Part shown: one piece after another, positions 44,747 to 56,190 of the stretch
Layout: each line of letters begins with the position of its first letter
How positions within the stretch are numbered: the first letter of the stretch is position 1
From: Hysterangium stoloniferum
Lineage: Eukaryota > Basidiomycota > Agaricomycetes > Hysterangiales > Hysterangiaceae
Assembly (NCBI GenBank): GCA_015178975.1
Contig: WHVD01000050.1
Span: forward strand, 1 to 64,000
Direction of reading: 5' to 3'
Length of the DNA: 64,000 nucleotides
Notes under the pieces: generated by a model
Seen by the model: the letters and a program-made list of their open reading frames with translations, nothing else
Told to the model about the DNA's origin: nothing
Databases searched by the model: none
Program-made: the position numbers and the translations under genes

Positions 44747-45515
44747 GAACCCTTTTGGAACACTGCAAAATCCTTCTTAAGAAGATGAACTTTAATAAAT
44801 GGATTTTATTGTGCACTAAATCTTACTTAAAATATAGACTTTTTTGGTGACACAAGAGTGGAATTAAAGCTAACCTTTAGATTGAATTTAGTTTGTAAGT
44901 TAAATATTGCATCTAGTTTTAATATTGACCATATCAAAATATACCAAAAAATGACCTTTTATCAGTATTGTAAGGCAACATTAAAGGGAAATAATATTTG
45001 ACAATTAGATAGAATTTTGAGAGGCTAAAAAATATGACGTTTTTTACCTAGTTTAAGGAGTACTTATATCCTATGCCCAAAGTTGTCCTTTGGTGAAGTG
45101 TTAAAAAATAAATTTAGTAATCAGATTATAGGGTACATCAAAATGAGCTACTTATATTTAGTAAATGGATTTAAGGTAGTACAAAATCTTTCCCAAATTT
45201 AGGATTTTGTGCACTGCAAAATTCATCATGCAAAGATCATCTCCAGACTGACCTGCACAGAGTATGGTGAATTTTGTAGTGCACAAACCTCTAAATTTGG
45301 GAAAGATTTTGTACTGTGTTAAATCCATTTCCTATGTAAATAGCTCATTTTGATATACCTTAAAATCCAATCACTAAATTTATTTTTTAACACTTCACCA
45401 AAGAGCACCTTTAGGAATGGGATTTGAGTACTTGTTAATATCTAAGCCAAACAGGGAGAGGAGGCTTTAAGTTGGAGGGGCTGATGATGGTATGTGTTAT
45501 GATGGTGTCACAACC

Positions 45516-46017
45516 GGTCATGAATCAAATTTTACTCAATAAAGTCAAATAAACAATCGAAGAATATTCAATAATATCAAATAAAGGTGCCTCATTCGAC
45601 GAAGTATTAATTCGTCCTGTTGATAAAGCATGAGGCAAAGATAGGACACAGAGGCTCATGAATAATTAAGTTGAAGAAAGGCTCGGAAAAAGTTCGATGA
45701 TTATATAATACAGTAATAATATAATTATGATACAGGTTTTCTGACTGACTTCCTTCATTCCTATCATTGCCCTTATATACTATATATCATTTACCTATGA
45801 TGATAATATGATATCAAAGTGAAATCATCAATGACATCAAACTGAGACAAGTCGAAGATATTCAATATTGTTAAAGATATTGTCGAACAATAGTCGAGTT
45901 GGAAGTCGAGTTGGAAATTGAGTCGGAATGTTGAAGGAATGTCGAAGAAATGTTGAAGAAATATTAAATTGAATATTATCAAAAATTGAGTTTGTACATT
46001 TGTGACACAACCCAAAG
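45516..46017. repeat. Solo LTR, family C, with TSD CAACC
   Basis: 502 bp; the first base is changed (GGTCATGAATC instead of TGTCACGAATC) and it ends TTTGTGACA. CAACC flanks it at 45511-45515 and 46018-46022, inside the family A/B LTR. Confidence 0.85.
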
Positions 46018-46499
46018 ATAATTGATGACACTACACCTCAAGTTATTGTCACGTCTTCATATCAGCCACTGTCAGTAAACCCGACACTGACGTACACCCT
46101 CATGATGATCAACCCCTGCTACAGCCCCTGTCAAATTATACTCATACTATCTGGTTATACTTTGATATGTCCCTTTATCCTTTGATGATCCATTTATTCT
46201 ATGTCTCACCTATGCCCATATATACTGTGGACTGTTTCCTTTTTTGTAGTTATCACCCTCGGTTATTCACAGCCTCTGACTTTATCATAACCTTCCTGTT
46301 CTTGGTCAAGTTTCTTTGTCATTGGGGCATTTCCGCTCTTCCCTTAGTTAGTACTTTCTAGATGCTGATGACTCATATATAAACCTGCTGTAATGTAGCT
46401 ACTAAGCAATCATAATATTGACTCAGAACACCCCTAAATAACTCTCATAGTCTCACTCTAAGTATCCACTCTCTGCCTCTGCTTGCACTCACTCACACT

Positions 46500-46797
46500 C
46501 AGTTTCTGACCCTCTGGCTCTCCAACCCTCTGACTCTCTGACCCTCTGACTCTCTGACCCTCTGACCCTCTGACCCTCTGACTCTCTGACCCTCTGACTC
46601 TCTGACCCTCTGACTCTCTGACCCTCTGACCCTCTGACTCTCTGACCCTCTGACTCTCTGACCCTCTGACTCTCTGACCCTCTGACTCTCTGACCCTCTG
46701 ACCTCTGACTCTCTGACCCTCTGACTCTCTGACCCTCTGACTCTCTGACCCTCTGACTCTCTGACCCTCTGACCCTCTGACCCTCTGACCCTCCGAC
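46500..46797. repeat. Minisatellite of an 8/16-bp unit
   Basis: About 37 units of CTCTGACC or CTCTGACT in a row within the LTR. The related LTR at 28575 has no such expansion at the same place. Long minus-strand frames here only reflect the repeat. Confidence 0.9.
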
Positions 46798-47752
46798 CAA
46801 ACCCTCAACTTATCCTTCGGCTTCCAATCAGTGACTTACCATGAGGATTGCATGACAGGACTAGTTCTTGCCTGCCTGAAATTTAAGGACAGCTGATGGT
46901 AACTTGTGAGGGCATAGCATAAAAGCTGAAGCCAAGTCCTTCCATTCAGCCTCTGTTGGTCTTCTGACCTTAGTCACCTTTCTGTTCTTAACAGTATGTA
47001 ACTAAGTCAATTGGGGGGTGTTAGGATCCCATCAGTTCAGGCCCCCATGACTTGTTTCTCACTAGAAAACCCTCATTGTCTCATTATTGGAGCCCCCACC
47101 CACATCATTACCCCTTGCAGCTCCCCCAATACTCATTCATAATGAACTAGCAACCTGTTCCATCACTGCTCCATCCACTCCTCCATTTCCATATCCATGT
47201 ATTTGCCACCTAATATTGTTTCTTAGTAGGTGGAAAATGGGATATATGTATACATGGAATGGTGATGGGGGAATGAATGGGATGGAGGGCTAAGGGGCTA
47301 ACCTACAAAGAAACAAGTGTCAGGGGTACCGTGAGCAGTGATACCATGAGCAGGGGTACTGGTAGTGGGACACTGGAGGGTTATGAGACTAAAAACAGGT
47401 TTCAGGGGTTTAAAGATGACAGGGATCCTAACAGTACTCCTTAAAATAGGTACAAAGTGTTATATTTTTTAGCTTCACAAAAGTCTGTCTAATTGTCAAC
47501 TATTAGTATCCCTTTCATGTTGTCTTAAAAATGCTGATGCAAGATCAATTTTTTGGGTATATTTTTTGACATACTCAATATTAAAACTAGATGTAATATT
47601 TAACTTACAAACTAAGTTCAACCTAAAGGTGACCTTTAGTTCTGCTCTTGTGTGACGGCCAAAAATGTCTATATTTTAAGTAAAGTTTAGTGCACAATAA
47701 AATTCATTATTCAAGTTTATCTCTTTGGGAAGTGCCCCAAAAGGGGTTACTG

Positions 47753-48117
47753 CAGATGTTTGTTTGTAAGTTCACTAAATTAGTTTAGTGGGCAGCCTTT
47801 TTTGACCAAAAGGGAATTGCATAATGACAAACGGAACATGGATCGTCGTGGCCACTCGGATGCTAGGAATGCTAACTTGCGGAGCTAACTTGGTAACGCC
47901 GCGAAAAGGGAAAGTCTCGAATACCTTGAGAAAGGTAGCCATATTCATCGCCTTAGCCGAGACAATTTAAAGCCTTAAATTCCCCGATGCGCCGAGTATT
48001 GTTCGGTTCATTGTGGGTTTCCCCCCGTTTACACTAAGTTCCAAGAAAGTCAAATAACCGGGAAAGATAGTACACAGACTTGGAAACGGGAATATGCTAC
48101 AAAAAAAGACACTGACT
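47753..48117. other. 3' flank of hydrolase 2
   Basis: No gene. CpG content is normal again, marking the end of the transposon block. Confidence 0.4.
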
Positions 48118-49438
48118 TTATGGGGAGGCGAGTCGATCATGAATCCATCCAGCTATTATCTTCGTGACGTCCCTCACCTTACGATGAAGAAACGCATCGG
48201 TGGTTGAGTCAATGTGCAAACCAGCAGGATCTCCCACCACCTTCACCTCCACATTCGTACCCTCAACGCTAGCCTGAAGCGTTTTCCCAAATTCGATGAT
48301 GTCATCTTTCAAGGCCTCTCGTTCGCCGTAAATGAGCAGGAAGTGTTGCGAGACTTTATCTGCCCCTTTCCACCACTCAAGTGGAGCTTTACGAGGTTCA
48401 GCCCAAAATCCCCCCGGTTCATTTTTGTTCCCTTCTAATGCAGTACCCTCACGGATAAGACGTCCCCATGCAACAAGCGGCTTTATTGAGATTACGTCGC
48501 ATTTGTTATTAAGGAAGGAGTCAGATTCACTGTCGAATATCAACCACGGGGACATTAGGAGGATGCCTGCGAAGGGAGCAGCAGGGACGGGGAGGACGGG
48601 GAGCTCAGGATGAGGGTGGAGGATGTGCGAGACTATTTGAGTACAGAGCATTCCGCCGGCAGAGTCGCCTGTGAGCACCAGATCTGCCGGGGAGATACCA
48701 GTATCGAGGATATGCTTCACGGCGAGAACGGCTTGACGGAATTGACCGGGATATTTAGTCCCTGGTGAGAGTGCTGTGGATTTAACTCAGTAAAAAACAT
48801 GCCAGAGAGACATGATAACTAGATTTACTGTATTCCAAGAAGGCGCATTTGACATCTACTCCAGTTCGTCGTTTGACTTCGCGACGGAAGTAATTGACCA
48901 ATGATATATGACCGTTGTGTAGCGACATAACAAAGCCTCCAGCTGTCAGTATTATGTATTATCAATAAATTACAATCTTCTACGACGATCGTAATGTATT
49001 TTTGCATACCATGAAAATGAAGAATAACCTTCTTTGCATCGCTGTTGCCTACCCAATGCAACTTCGCCCCGTCATCTCCAATGCGTTCTGAAACTACTTG
49101 CGACGGTGCATCTTGTTTTGACGCTTCATTTTTGATCCAATCGGTGTATGATTTCGTTGAGCTTGGGAACAGCCATTGCAGCTGTGCAGGATTTGTTGTG
49201 TCAAGAAGTTGTCTAAGCAAGACCCTCCCGACTTCTAGCTCCAACCTAGGCTGAACTAGGGAGCTCGAGGAAAATGGGTAGGTCACCATGGAAAAGAGCA
49301 CTGCAAGTACTGCAGCGACGAAGCCTTATAAGACGATACGAGTATCATTGACTCAAGCTCACCTGCAGTACCAACGCTTAGCGACGCATTGATTTTTTCT
49401 ACAAAGCTCGCCTGGGGGCTGGGAGACGCGGAAGCCAT
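48118..49438 (-). CDS. Alpha/beta-hydrolase, copy 2
   Basis: Paralogue of the gene at 42382-43688 with the same four-exon plan (last exon 48785-48118, the same 668 nt as in copy 1). Serine nucleophile in GDSAGG, base His in PAGLHID, acid probably in IYGEREALKDD where the earlier Asp is Glu (FGDRE in copy 1, YGERE here). The oxyanion stretch reads HFHAGGF, with Ala for the first Gly of HGGG. No stop or frame break was found from ATG 49438 to TAA 48118. Substrate unknown. It lies beyond the nested transposon block, in the same orientation as copy 1, and belongs to unit 2. Confidence 0.85.
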
Positions 49439-51065
49439 TGTATAAACGATTCAGATAGTAACGACAAACGGGGAATGTTCGGGTTCACTGTGGTCTACAA
49501 CTGGTCGGTAAGAGGGGTGTTGGAACATTTGCATCACGAACAACAGAGTCGAGACTATGTCTACTTTTAGACCGTGTGATCGAGGCCACAAGGCATTCGG
49601 AAAATACCCGGAAGAATGCCGCGAAATATATTAAAGTTCCCACGCATTTTTAGAAAGACGTTATATTTTCTAAGCGGATATTCAGAGGTCCAGAGTTTGT
49701 GCTTCTACGCTGTGAGATTATTAATCAAATAATGGTCCATTAACAGTTTGTAATTATATTGTGGGTGGCCCTCTTAGGGATAAATCATGCACTAAAAGGC
49801 AACCAAAAAGGCACGGTATATAATGACGAGTGCCGCACGATCCCTAGCTTGCCGGGAGTAGTTCGGCACTCAATGTCCGGCCGAGCGTAAGGAGAACTCT
49901 CACGCCTTCATTCTCTTACGACTACTCTGTCGATCCACAGTCTTTAAAATTTCGCTCACTGACATCTCATCATTCTTTTAAGCTTATTTAATTATTTTAT
50001 CCACCCACCCTCCCCCTCAGCTTGAGGACAGTGGTACTTTAGCAGTCATCAGTCTTAAAGTTGACAAAAATGAACCAAACTAGCGGAACAGCAAAGTGAG
50101 AGTTGTAAATGCATAAGGAAACCCGCCCTCCCGAGCGGCGAGTCTCCCCACGCATACGCGGAGAGCTGACACTCTCCCTCTACCCAACATACAGCTCCTC
50201 ACACAGAGTTCCGCATTAGACGAAGCTGGACGGCAGTACGGTGCACCCAACTCAATTTCGACTGCAAAGTGTTTTCCTTATCGGTACGGGCATAGGTTAG
50301 ATGGTGGGTTGACTCGGCGACCAGGATACAAAGGTGTTTGGTGGTACCTTCTTGCGGGCATTGCACTCGAGTCGGAAAACTTACCGCAGAGATAAGAAAC
50401 ACTTGAAGAGGTGTTCATGATTTCTATAAGGCTTATGCCACCAATTTTAATTAGAGTGACAATGGGATAATTCGATTCAACCACAAACATCATATACAAT
50501 TTTCAGGGGTATCTTTTAAGGTCCTACTCCGTGACAGAAGTAGGGTGTTGAACAGGATACCAGTGGACTCTCGTGGACATAATTTGACAACGCAATTCTT
50601 GTGGCAGTGCCGATATCGCGCCAACCCACGGAAAAATCCTCTCAATTCTTACATTTCCTATTGAACCCAAGGTCTTGGTCCTCAGGCTCTGTCCTCTGTG
50701 ATTAGATGGCGTTTGTTCAGCGGATTTTGACGTTCGATCTTCTCAATCTGATGTAGTATAGTAGACTAAGTAAAGTTGTCACAAGCTATCTCCCGGTCAA
50801 ATATAATTACTATGTGATGAGTTCTCAAATTGTGGTATATACATCTCGCCAATGTTGGGGCAAACAAACTTGAGCTCGGAGCTACTCTACCGTTATTTTA
50901 AATCCAATCTATGTAGATATATTGCCTTGTGTGTGCTGCACTGTTAGCATATCCAGAATCGTGTGTTCATGATAAGTTTCTCATCAGTCGTCTATCATGG
51001 GGGATAAAATCCAACTGACGTTACACGTAGCTAAATGAAATCAAGTGCAGCCTGAGTACAGTATT
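49439..51065. other. Long intergenic stretch
   Basis: No convincing gene was seen in 1.6 kb. A pyrimidine-rich part ends at about 50020 (CCACCCACCCTCCCCCTCAG). A small inverted repeat with CTCCCCACGC and GCGGAGAG lies near 50145-50165. CpG content is normal. Confidence 0.35.
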
Positions 51066-51653
51066 CTAGCCCTCATCCTCCACGATAGCCTCGGGAGGGA
51101 CCCGTCCAGTCTCCGTCGCCAGTGCGCTCGACACCTTATCCCTAGTTCCTTCCACAGCACTTTTCACAGACCTTTGGACCTCGTCTGTCATCGCCGCCCA
51201 TCCTTCTTTTAAAAGCCCCACCGTAATTAATTCTCGCTCAAACACATCCTGAAAACTCATATCCCCTTCGCCTGCCTTGATCTGAGCCTCTTCAGGAAGA
51301 GTTATTCGGACATATCCCCTTTCCGATGCGTCCTCTGCTGGGCCTAGCTCAGGCACGAACAAATATGACCCTGGAGCGTTCACGTCCGTCCCGAACAATG
51401 TGTCTTTCATGAGGGGGAAAGCCAATTTTTCGATTTGTAAAGTAAGGGCTGGTTTATTGGTGTGTACCGTTAACGACTTGTCATTTTGGGGGGGTGATTG
51501 TATTTCGACAGCTATTGGCGATGCCGATATCTCGGTCGAGGAAGGGTGTTTAATGAGAGATAGTGTGCCAGTTGTGAGGGGGATCGACGTCTTCCCGAGT
51601 TCGTGGATGGCTACACAATTTGGGATTGCGACAAGAACGGTATGCGTAATCAT
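51066..51653 (-). CDS. Single-exon protein, weakly like fungal senescence/spartin proteins
   Basis: An uninterrupted frame of 195 aa from ATG 51653 (context AACAAAC-ATG) to TAG 51066. It is hydrophilic without signal peptide or membrane segment. The middle has GSYLFVPELG and ERGYVRITLPEE, and the tail is helical and charged (AAMTDEVQRSVKSAVEGTRD), ending IVEDEG. The alternation of a short beta-rich N-terminal part and the LPE phrase recalls the N-terminal region of fungal senescence/spartin-associated proteins, but this is a weak resemblance and the usual C-terminal senescence domain is lacking, so it could be a shortened copy. A TATATTA-type box lies about 35 bp upstream. Confidence 0.6.
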   Translation of the reverse strand: MITHTVLVAIPNCVAIHELGKTSIPLTTGTLSLIKHPSSTEISASPIAVEIQSPPQNDKSLTVHTNKPALTLQIEKLAFPLMKDTLFGTDVNAPGSYLFVPELGPAEDASERGYVRITLPEEAQIKAGEGDMSFQDVFERELITVGLLKEGWAAMTDEVQRSVKSAVEGTRDKVSSALATETGRVPPEAIVEDEG

Positions 51654-51685
51654 GTTTGTTGTTGGTGGGGGAGACTCAGTTCTGG

Positions 51686-51695
51686 CTAATATATA
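51686..51695 (-). promoter_or_regulatory. Probable TATA box of the 51066-51653 gene
   Basis: CTATATATTA on the minus strand, about 33-42 bp before the ATG at 51653. Confidence 0.45.
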
Positions 51696-51699
51696 GAAA

Positions 51700-52624
51700 C
51701 CAGCTTGATGACGTCACTGGATAGTCTGAGCTCCAATACCTGTGCAGTCAGTACCAATAATTAATAAATGAATGATATATTCAATTGAATTCTTAGAGAG
51801 GGCAGACGACAATAACTGAAAATTCCACAAGAAGGGTAGGGTCTTGGATGGTGGGGACATACAAAAGACTCAGCGGAGGTGCAGATTGGCTGTAAAAAGG
51901 TACAAGAGCTTGCACGATGCGTCGAAAAGATTTTTCGAGATCGTCAGACAGGATACACAACAGCCAAACACCTAGTCCACACGCACTCTGAATCTTCACA
52001 GTGATACAGAGCACTATTGCGGCATTCAAGTTGCGCCATCCTCGTTGCCACCTGATGGGAGGTATGCAGCTGATGTCTTATAGCAGTGCGGGCCTGAATC
52101 GTTTTCACTCAAAAAAGAAAGGGAATAAGGCATAGTCTTCTTGGAAGTAACATGTGACGATAGAGGGTCTGGCGCTCAAAGGGAAGCCAGGAGGAAGAGA
52201 AGACTTAGCCTACCAATTTTATTGCTTCCATTGCCATGGGAACCAATATAGATGTACTTAGCGAGCTCAACAAACACATGCTTAAAAAGTACAGAGAAAA
52301 TGGCGAACATTATCATTAGGCGCGTACCTGGACATCTGATTCTTCTGTCATGTCATTCACACGCAAAATAACCGACACCCAACATCTTTCAATGATACCT
52401 CTGGTACTTAACAGTATCTGCAGTCATCGATACTGCTTGATCTCTTGGCTAATTTATACACAATTTTTTGTTGTCACTTTGAGTTTAGTTGGCAGTGAAA
52501 GTCAGAAGCCTGGATTCGTAATCGGGGTTTTGTGTGAACAGTACAGACTGGCTTACGAAAGCCGACCTAGTCAGCTCTCATATGTACCCATGCGCCTCTC
52601 GGCGTTTTCACCTCTGCACCTACA
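51700..52624. other. Intergenic stretch before the ThDP gene
   Basis: No gene. Divergent promoter region for the genes at 51653 (-) and 52625 (+) by position. Confidence 0.4.
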
Positions 52625-54683
52625 ATGCTAACCACATCCTCTTTATTCCTTAAAACACTCGCTGACGCGGGAATCACACATGCTTTCGTGAATTGGGGCT
52701 CTGATCATCCAGCGTTGATTGAAGACATAGAGCGCCAGCGAGTAGAGAATGGACAACCATCGCCAAAAATCATAATTTGTCCGAATGAAATGGTTGCCCT
52801 TAGTTGCGCCCAAGGATTTGCTCAGATCACAGGAAAGCCCGCGGCGGTGTTCATTCATGTTGATGTCGGAACTCAGGTATGCTGTAGATGAATAACCATA
52901 GTAGTTCCATTCTGAATCTCGTGCAGGCACTGGGGGGTGCTGTCCATAACGTAGACAGAGGACGGACGCCAGTGTTGATATACGCTGGCGCGGCTCCATT
53001 CTCTTTCAACGGTGAACTAAAAGGATCTAAAAATGAATTCATTCTATGGTTGCAAGGTAAACCACATATTAATCACATTATGCTATATCAACACTATTCT
53101 CCCACAGATTGCCTAGATCAACCTGCCATTGTAAGACAGTACATGCGTCAAACTACACAGATAAATAGCAGCAAAAATGTAAACCAAGTGGTAATGCGAG
53201 CCCTCCAAACGCATGTCATAAATTATGTATACTCTCCCTTGGTTTTTTAAATATTTTATTTTAGTGCTCAGAGCGATCCCAAGGGCCCCGTATATTTGTG
53301 GGCCCGTCGCGAGGTGATGGAGGAGGAAATTAACATCTCCCAGTATTCCATATCGTTGAATCACCGGAAATGGGCACCACTGGAACCCACTACCATTAGC
53401 CTGTCAAGTAATCTCCTCCCAACCATTTAGGTAAGGCATAGTCTAATCGTTTGGCAGCTACCAAGATTATTACGGAAGCCCTCGCAAAAGCCAAAAAACC
53501 TTTAATCGTCACATCCTACCTAGGGCGTAATCCAAAGGCTGTGCCGCTTCTAGTCGAATTATCCGAACGTCTCGCTATCCCCGTATATGCCTCTTGTCCT
53601 ACCGTTGTATCTTTTCCCGCGACTCACCCGCACTTTGTCGGGATCTCATATGGCATGGGAGAGAACGCGTGGATCCGGGAGGCGGATGTCATTTTAGTCT
53701 TGGATTCAGATGTTCCCTGGATCCCCGTGCACAATCGTCCTCAACCTGATGCACGCATTTTTCATATTGATGTGGATGTTTTAAAGCGGAACACGGGAAT
53801 ATTCCACTTGGACGCGGAGATTGTCGCCAACGCCGATAGCGAATTGACTCTACAGAATATCCTATTGTCCATCGATTCTACGTCGCCTGATGCTGACACG
53901 ATACTTCAAAGACGTCGTGATATTTCAGCAGCCCACAAGGCCTGGATATATACTCTTGAGGAAGCCGAAACGTTACCCACATCCTCTTCCATTACAGTCC
54001 CATATCTAGTATCGACTTTGCGGAAGCACTCGCCACCCAAGACGCTCTTTTTGAATGAAGCAATAAGTAATTATATTCAGGTCTGGGCTCATCTGCGTCC
54101 TAATCGCGTGGGATCCACATTTACATCTGGTGGATCTTCTCTTGGATGGGGAACCGGCGCAGCTATTGGAGCGAGCCTCGGGATTAGTACATTCCCCGAG
54201 AACAATGACAGTGACTTTATTGCCCTTATTGTGGGTGATGGATCCTTCCTTTTTGGCGTGCCAGGCTCTGCGTACTGGATTGCTAGCAGATATGAGACAG
54301 TAAGTCACATCATATTACTGGTTGCCAGTAATTAACTCTTTCTAGCCTTTCTTAACTATCGTTCTCAACAACGGCGGCTGGAAGGTTAGCTCCATGAGTT
54401 ATTTACATGCTATTGACTAAGTTCTTTACCACAGTCCCCAAAACTTTCCATGCTGGGGATGCACCCTACCGGTTACGGCAGTAAGACAGAGAGTCAAAAT
54501 CTTAATGTTACTTTCGGCCCTGAATCTCCGGACTACTCGCAACTCGCAGTTTACGCAGGCGGCGCATGGGGAAAGCGAATATTCAAGTCTGAAGAAGTTG
54601 AATGTGCGATCAAGGAAGCTATAAATGTCGTATTGGAAGAGAAACGCTGTGCGGTCCTTGACATTATCATCGAGCCGCTGTAG
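52625..54683 (+). CDS. Thiamine-diphosphate-dependent enzyme (acetolactate synthase/decarboxylase superfamily), intact
   Basis: Probably cytosolic 2-oxoacid decarboxylase- or carboligase-type enzyme using ThDP and Mg2+; the substrate is unknown. Exons: 52625-52876, 52927-53056, 53108-53210, 53265-53407, 53458-54299, 54346-54384, 54435-54683; 1758 nt, 585 aa. The N-terminal PYR domain contains the glutamate that activates ThDP in ICPNEMVALSCAQG, the middle domain starts near KPLIVTSYLGR, and the C-terminal PP domain has the cofactor motif GDGSFLFGVPG...NNGGW joined over an intron (GDG to NN). The length is that of the superfamily. Intron 3 reads best with a GC donor. The intron-rich structure and CpG content are those of a host gene. 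A broken copy lies at 37503-38290. Confidence 0.9.
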
Positions 54684-55519
54684 CTACCAAATGCCGGGCC
54701 TATCGATGTATACATAATAAACGAAAGTTTTCAGGGAATACTTTCAATCGTCTTCTAAAATTTCGAGGTAGTAAGAATTATTGTTACTCCTGTTAAGTAA
54801 CGTGAGTGTTTCGACGATCACTTAGAGGGTACCAACTAAGTGCAGCAGCTAAACCTTGGGTGCGTCCCTCCCAGGCCTACCCCTATATTAGATAGTCCTA
54901 ATCACAGTACACCTTCGCAATTTCACGGTAGCTGGCTGTGTGCGCCATGGTTATATCTTAGTGTAGTTCAGCAGGTAGATAATGTGAATGAAGAAAATTT
55001 ATTGTATTCAGTGTTATAATGGCCGCAAAGTACTAAAGACAGCTGCCGCGCGGGGGGGAGGGGCAGCAAGATGGCCAATCAGACTTCGGGAAAATCAGGT
55101 GCACAGATATATGACAGTATATTGATCTGGTCTGGAGACGAGAGTTGCAGCTGCAGGTCAGGAATTTCAGTTCTACGAAGTACATATCGCGCCGTCGTAT
55201 CCCAGAGACAGTAGCTCAACGTCTTGATCGTGTGCAGCAGAGCGTCTTATTTGCAGTACCATTTGTCCCAGCAGGTCAAACTAACCCTTCTCCTAAATTG
55301 TTTTCGCCCAATCTTCAAAAACAAAAACAAACCGTCACTCTGGTCCTTTTGTTCATCACATTAAAAAGGGAATTTTCCAAAAGGATAAAAAGCTTGATTT
55401 TACTATAGAGCAGTCAACCCTTTGCACCGAGTTGGTTGCCTCTGAGTGATTGGCACCATAGTTCTTTATGTGAAGGTATCACCGGATGTTAGGCGTGTCT
55501 GCCAGCCCGGAGGAGAACA
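54684..55519. other. 3' flank of the ThDP gene
   Basis: No gene is supported. An 87-codon frame at 55145 lacks any family feature. A G run lies at 55052-55068. Confidence 0.4.
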
Positions 55520-56190
55520 TCGGTAGTACTATTACCCCACCCTACATTGGCCACTATCAAAAACCAGTTTTTTACAAGCGCATTCATCTCTCTGACGAAT
55601 CAGGGGGAAAGACGTTGTATCGGGACGAGCCCCAATCAGATATTCAAAATTAGAATGATCCTTTTTCTTGGTGTGACATTCAATGCGGACCGAAAAATAT
55701 TTCTGATGATGATCCCCACAAAGGAAGTTCTGGTGAAAAATATAATATCGAGTAACGTGTCATCAATCAAAGCATTTACTATAGAAGTCTGGGACGGACC
55801 GGAGCAAATTGTCAAATATCTATTTGCGAACACCACCAATGAAACGCCACCGACGAAACATCAAGGATACGTGAACCACTCCCTCTGATCACTCAACAAC
55901 TGTATGTGGGGTGGTCAGTGATGCCAGCTCACTGGACATATGTATATCGGTTCAATTAAAGATACCGATAACCCATAGCGATGGATTAAGAAATGTTTGA
56001 CATGTTTGTACAAGGATACTTCCATAGTCGACTACCAAGGGACGACTTATACGACCATTAGCAGCTGTATAACTGCCAAATATAATATGTCAGTATTTAG
56101 AAGAAGCCATGTAATAAAGTTGACATGGGATAATATTGATAGCAATTTAACAGTCCATCAGATACATGAGTTCTCATAATGATGTGCCAT
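55520..56190 (+). repeat. Segmental duplication, unit 2 (matches 38300-39030)
   Basis: Downstream flank shared by the two ThDP copies; see 38300. Here it lies 0.8 kb from the ThDP stop, while in unit 1 it follows the broken gene directly, so unit 1 lost that interval. Confidence 0.8.

Larger units (their letters stand above)
45495..46993 (+). repeat. Solo LTR, family A/B, with TSD GTATG (contains LTR C)
   Basis: TGTTATGATGG...TTCTTAACA, flanked by GTATG at 45490-45494 and 46994-46998. It holds the AAATTTAAGGACA block near 46881 and a variant of the shared block at 46910-46933. A minisatellite expansion lies at 46500-46797. Confidence 0.88.
45433..47433 (+). repeat. Solo LTR, family E, with TSD GTACT (contains two nested LTRs)
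   Basis: TGTTAATATC...GGGATCCTAACA, flanked by GTACT at 45428-45432 and 47434-47438. It is interrupted by the LTR at 45495-46993. A second TGTTAGGATCCC at 47019-47030 is the reverse complement of its end, so 47019-47433 could also be read as a separate 415-bp unit with 12-bp inverted ends. Confidence 0.75.
44747..47752. mobile_element. Foldback element with about 490-bp arms, filled by nested LTRs
   Basis: The left arm is 44747-about 45235. Its reverse complement is 45255-45432 followed, after the insertion 45433-47433, by 47439-47752. The arms contain GGATTTTATTGTGCACTAAA and its reverse match, with many point differences. No ORF belongs to it. With the insertions removed the element is about 1 kb. 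The outer ends (GTGAACCCTTTTGG and its partner near 47735-47752) are approximate. Confidence 0.75.

Noticed and set aside
46458-46808. Two long overlapping minus-strand frames of about 100-116 codons with SEGQRVRG-type repeats
   Set aside because: They are translations of the 8/16-bp minisatellite inside an LTR, open in several frames at once; no start context or homology.
47019-47433. Separate 415-bp MITE with 12-bp inverted ends
   Set aside because: The flanking GTACT duplication fits better with the longer LTR E from 45433; kept only as an alternative reading.
55547-55888. 113-codon frame in the duplicated flank
   Set aside because: The matching segment in unit 1 (38330-38650) does not keep the frame, so coding is not supported.
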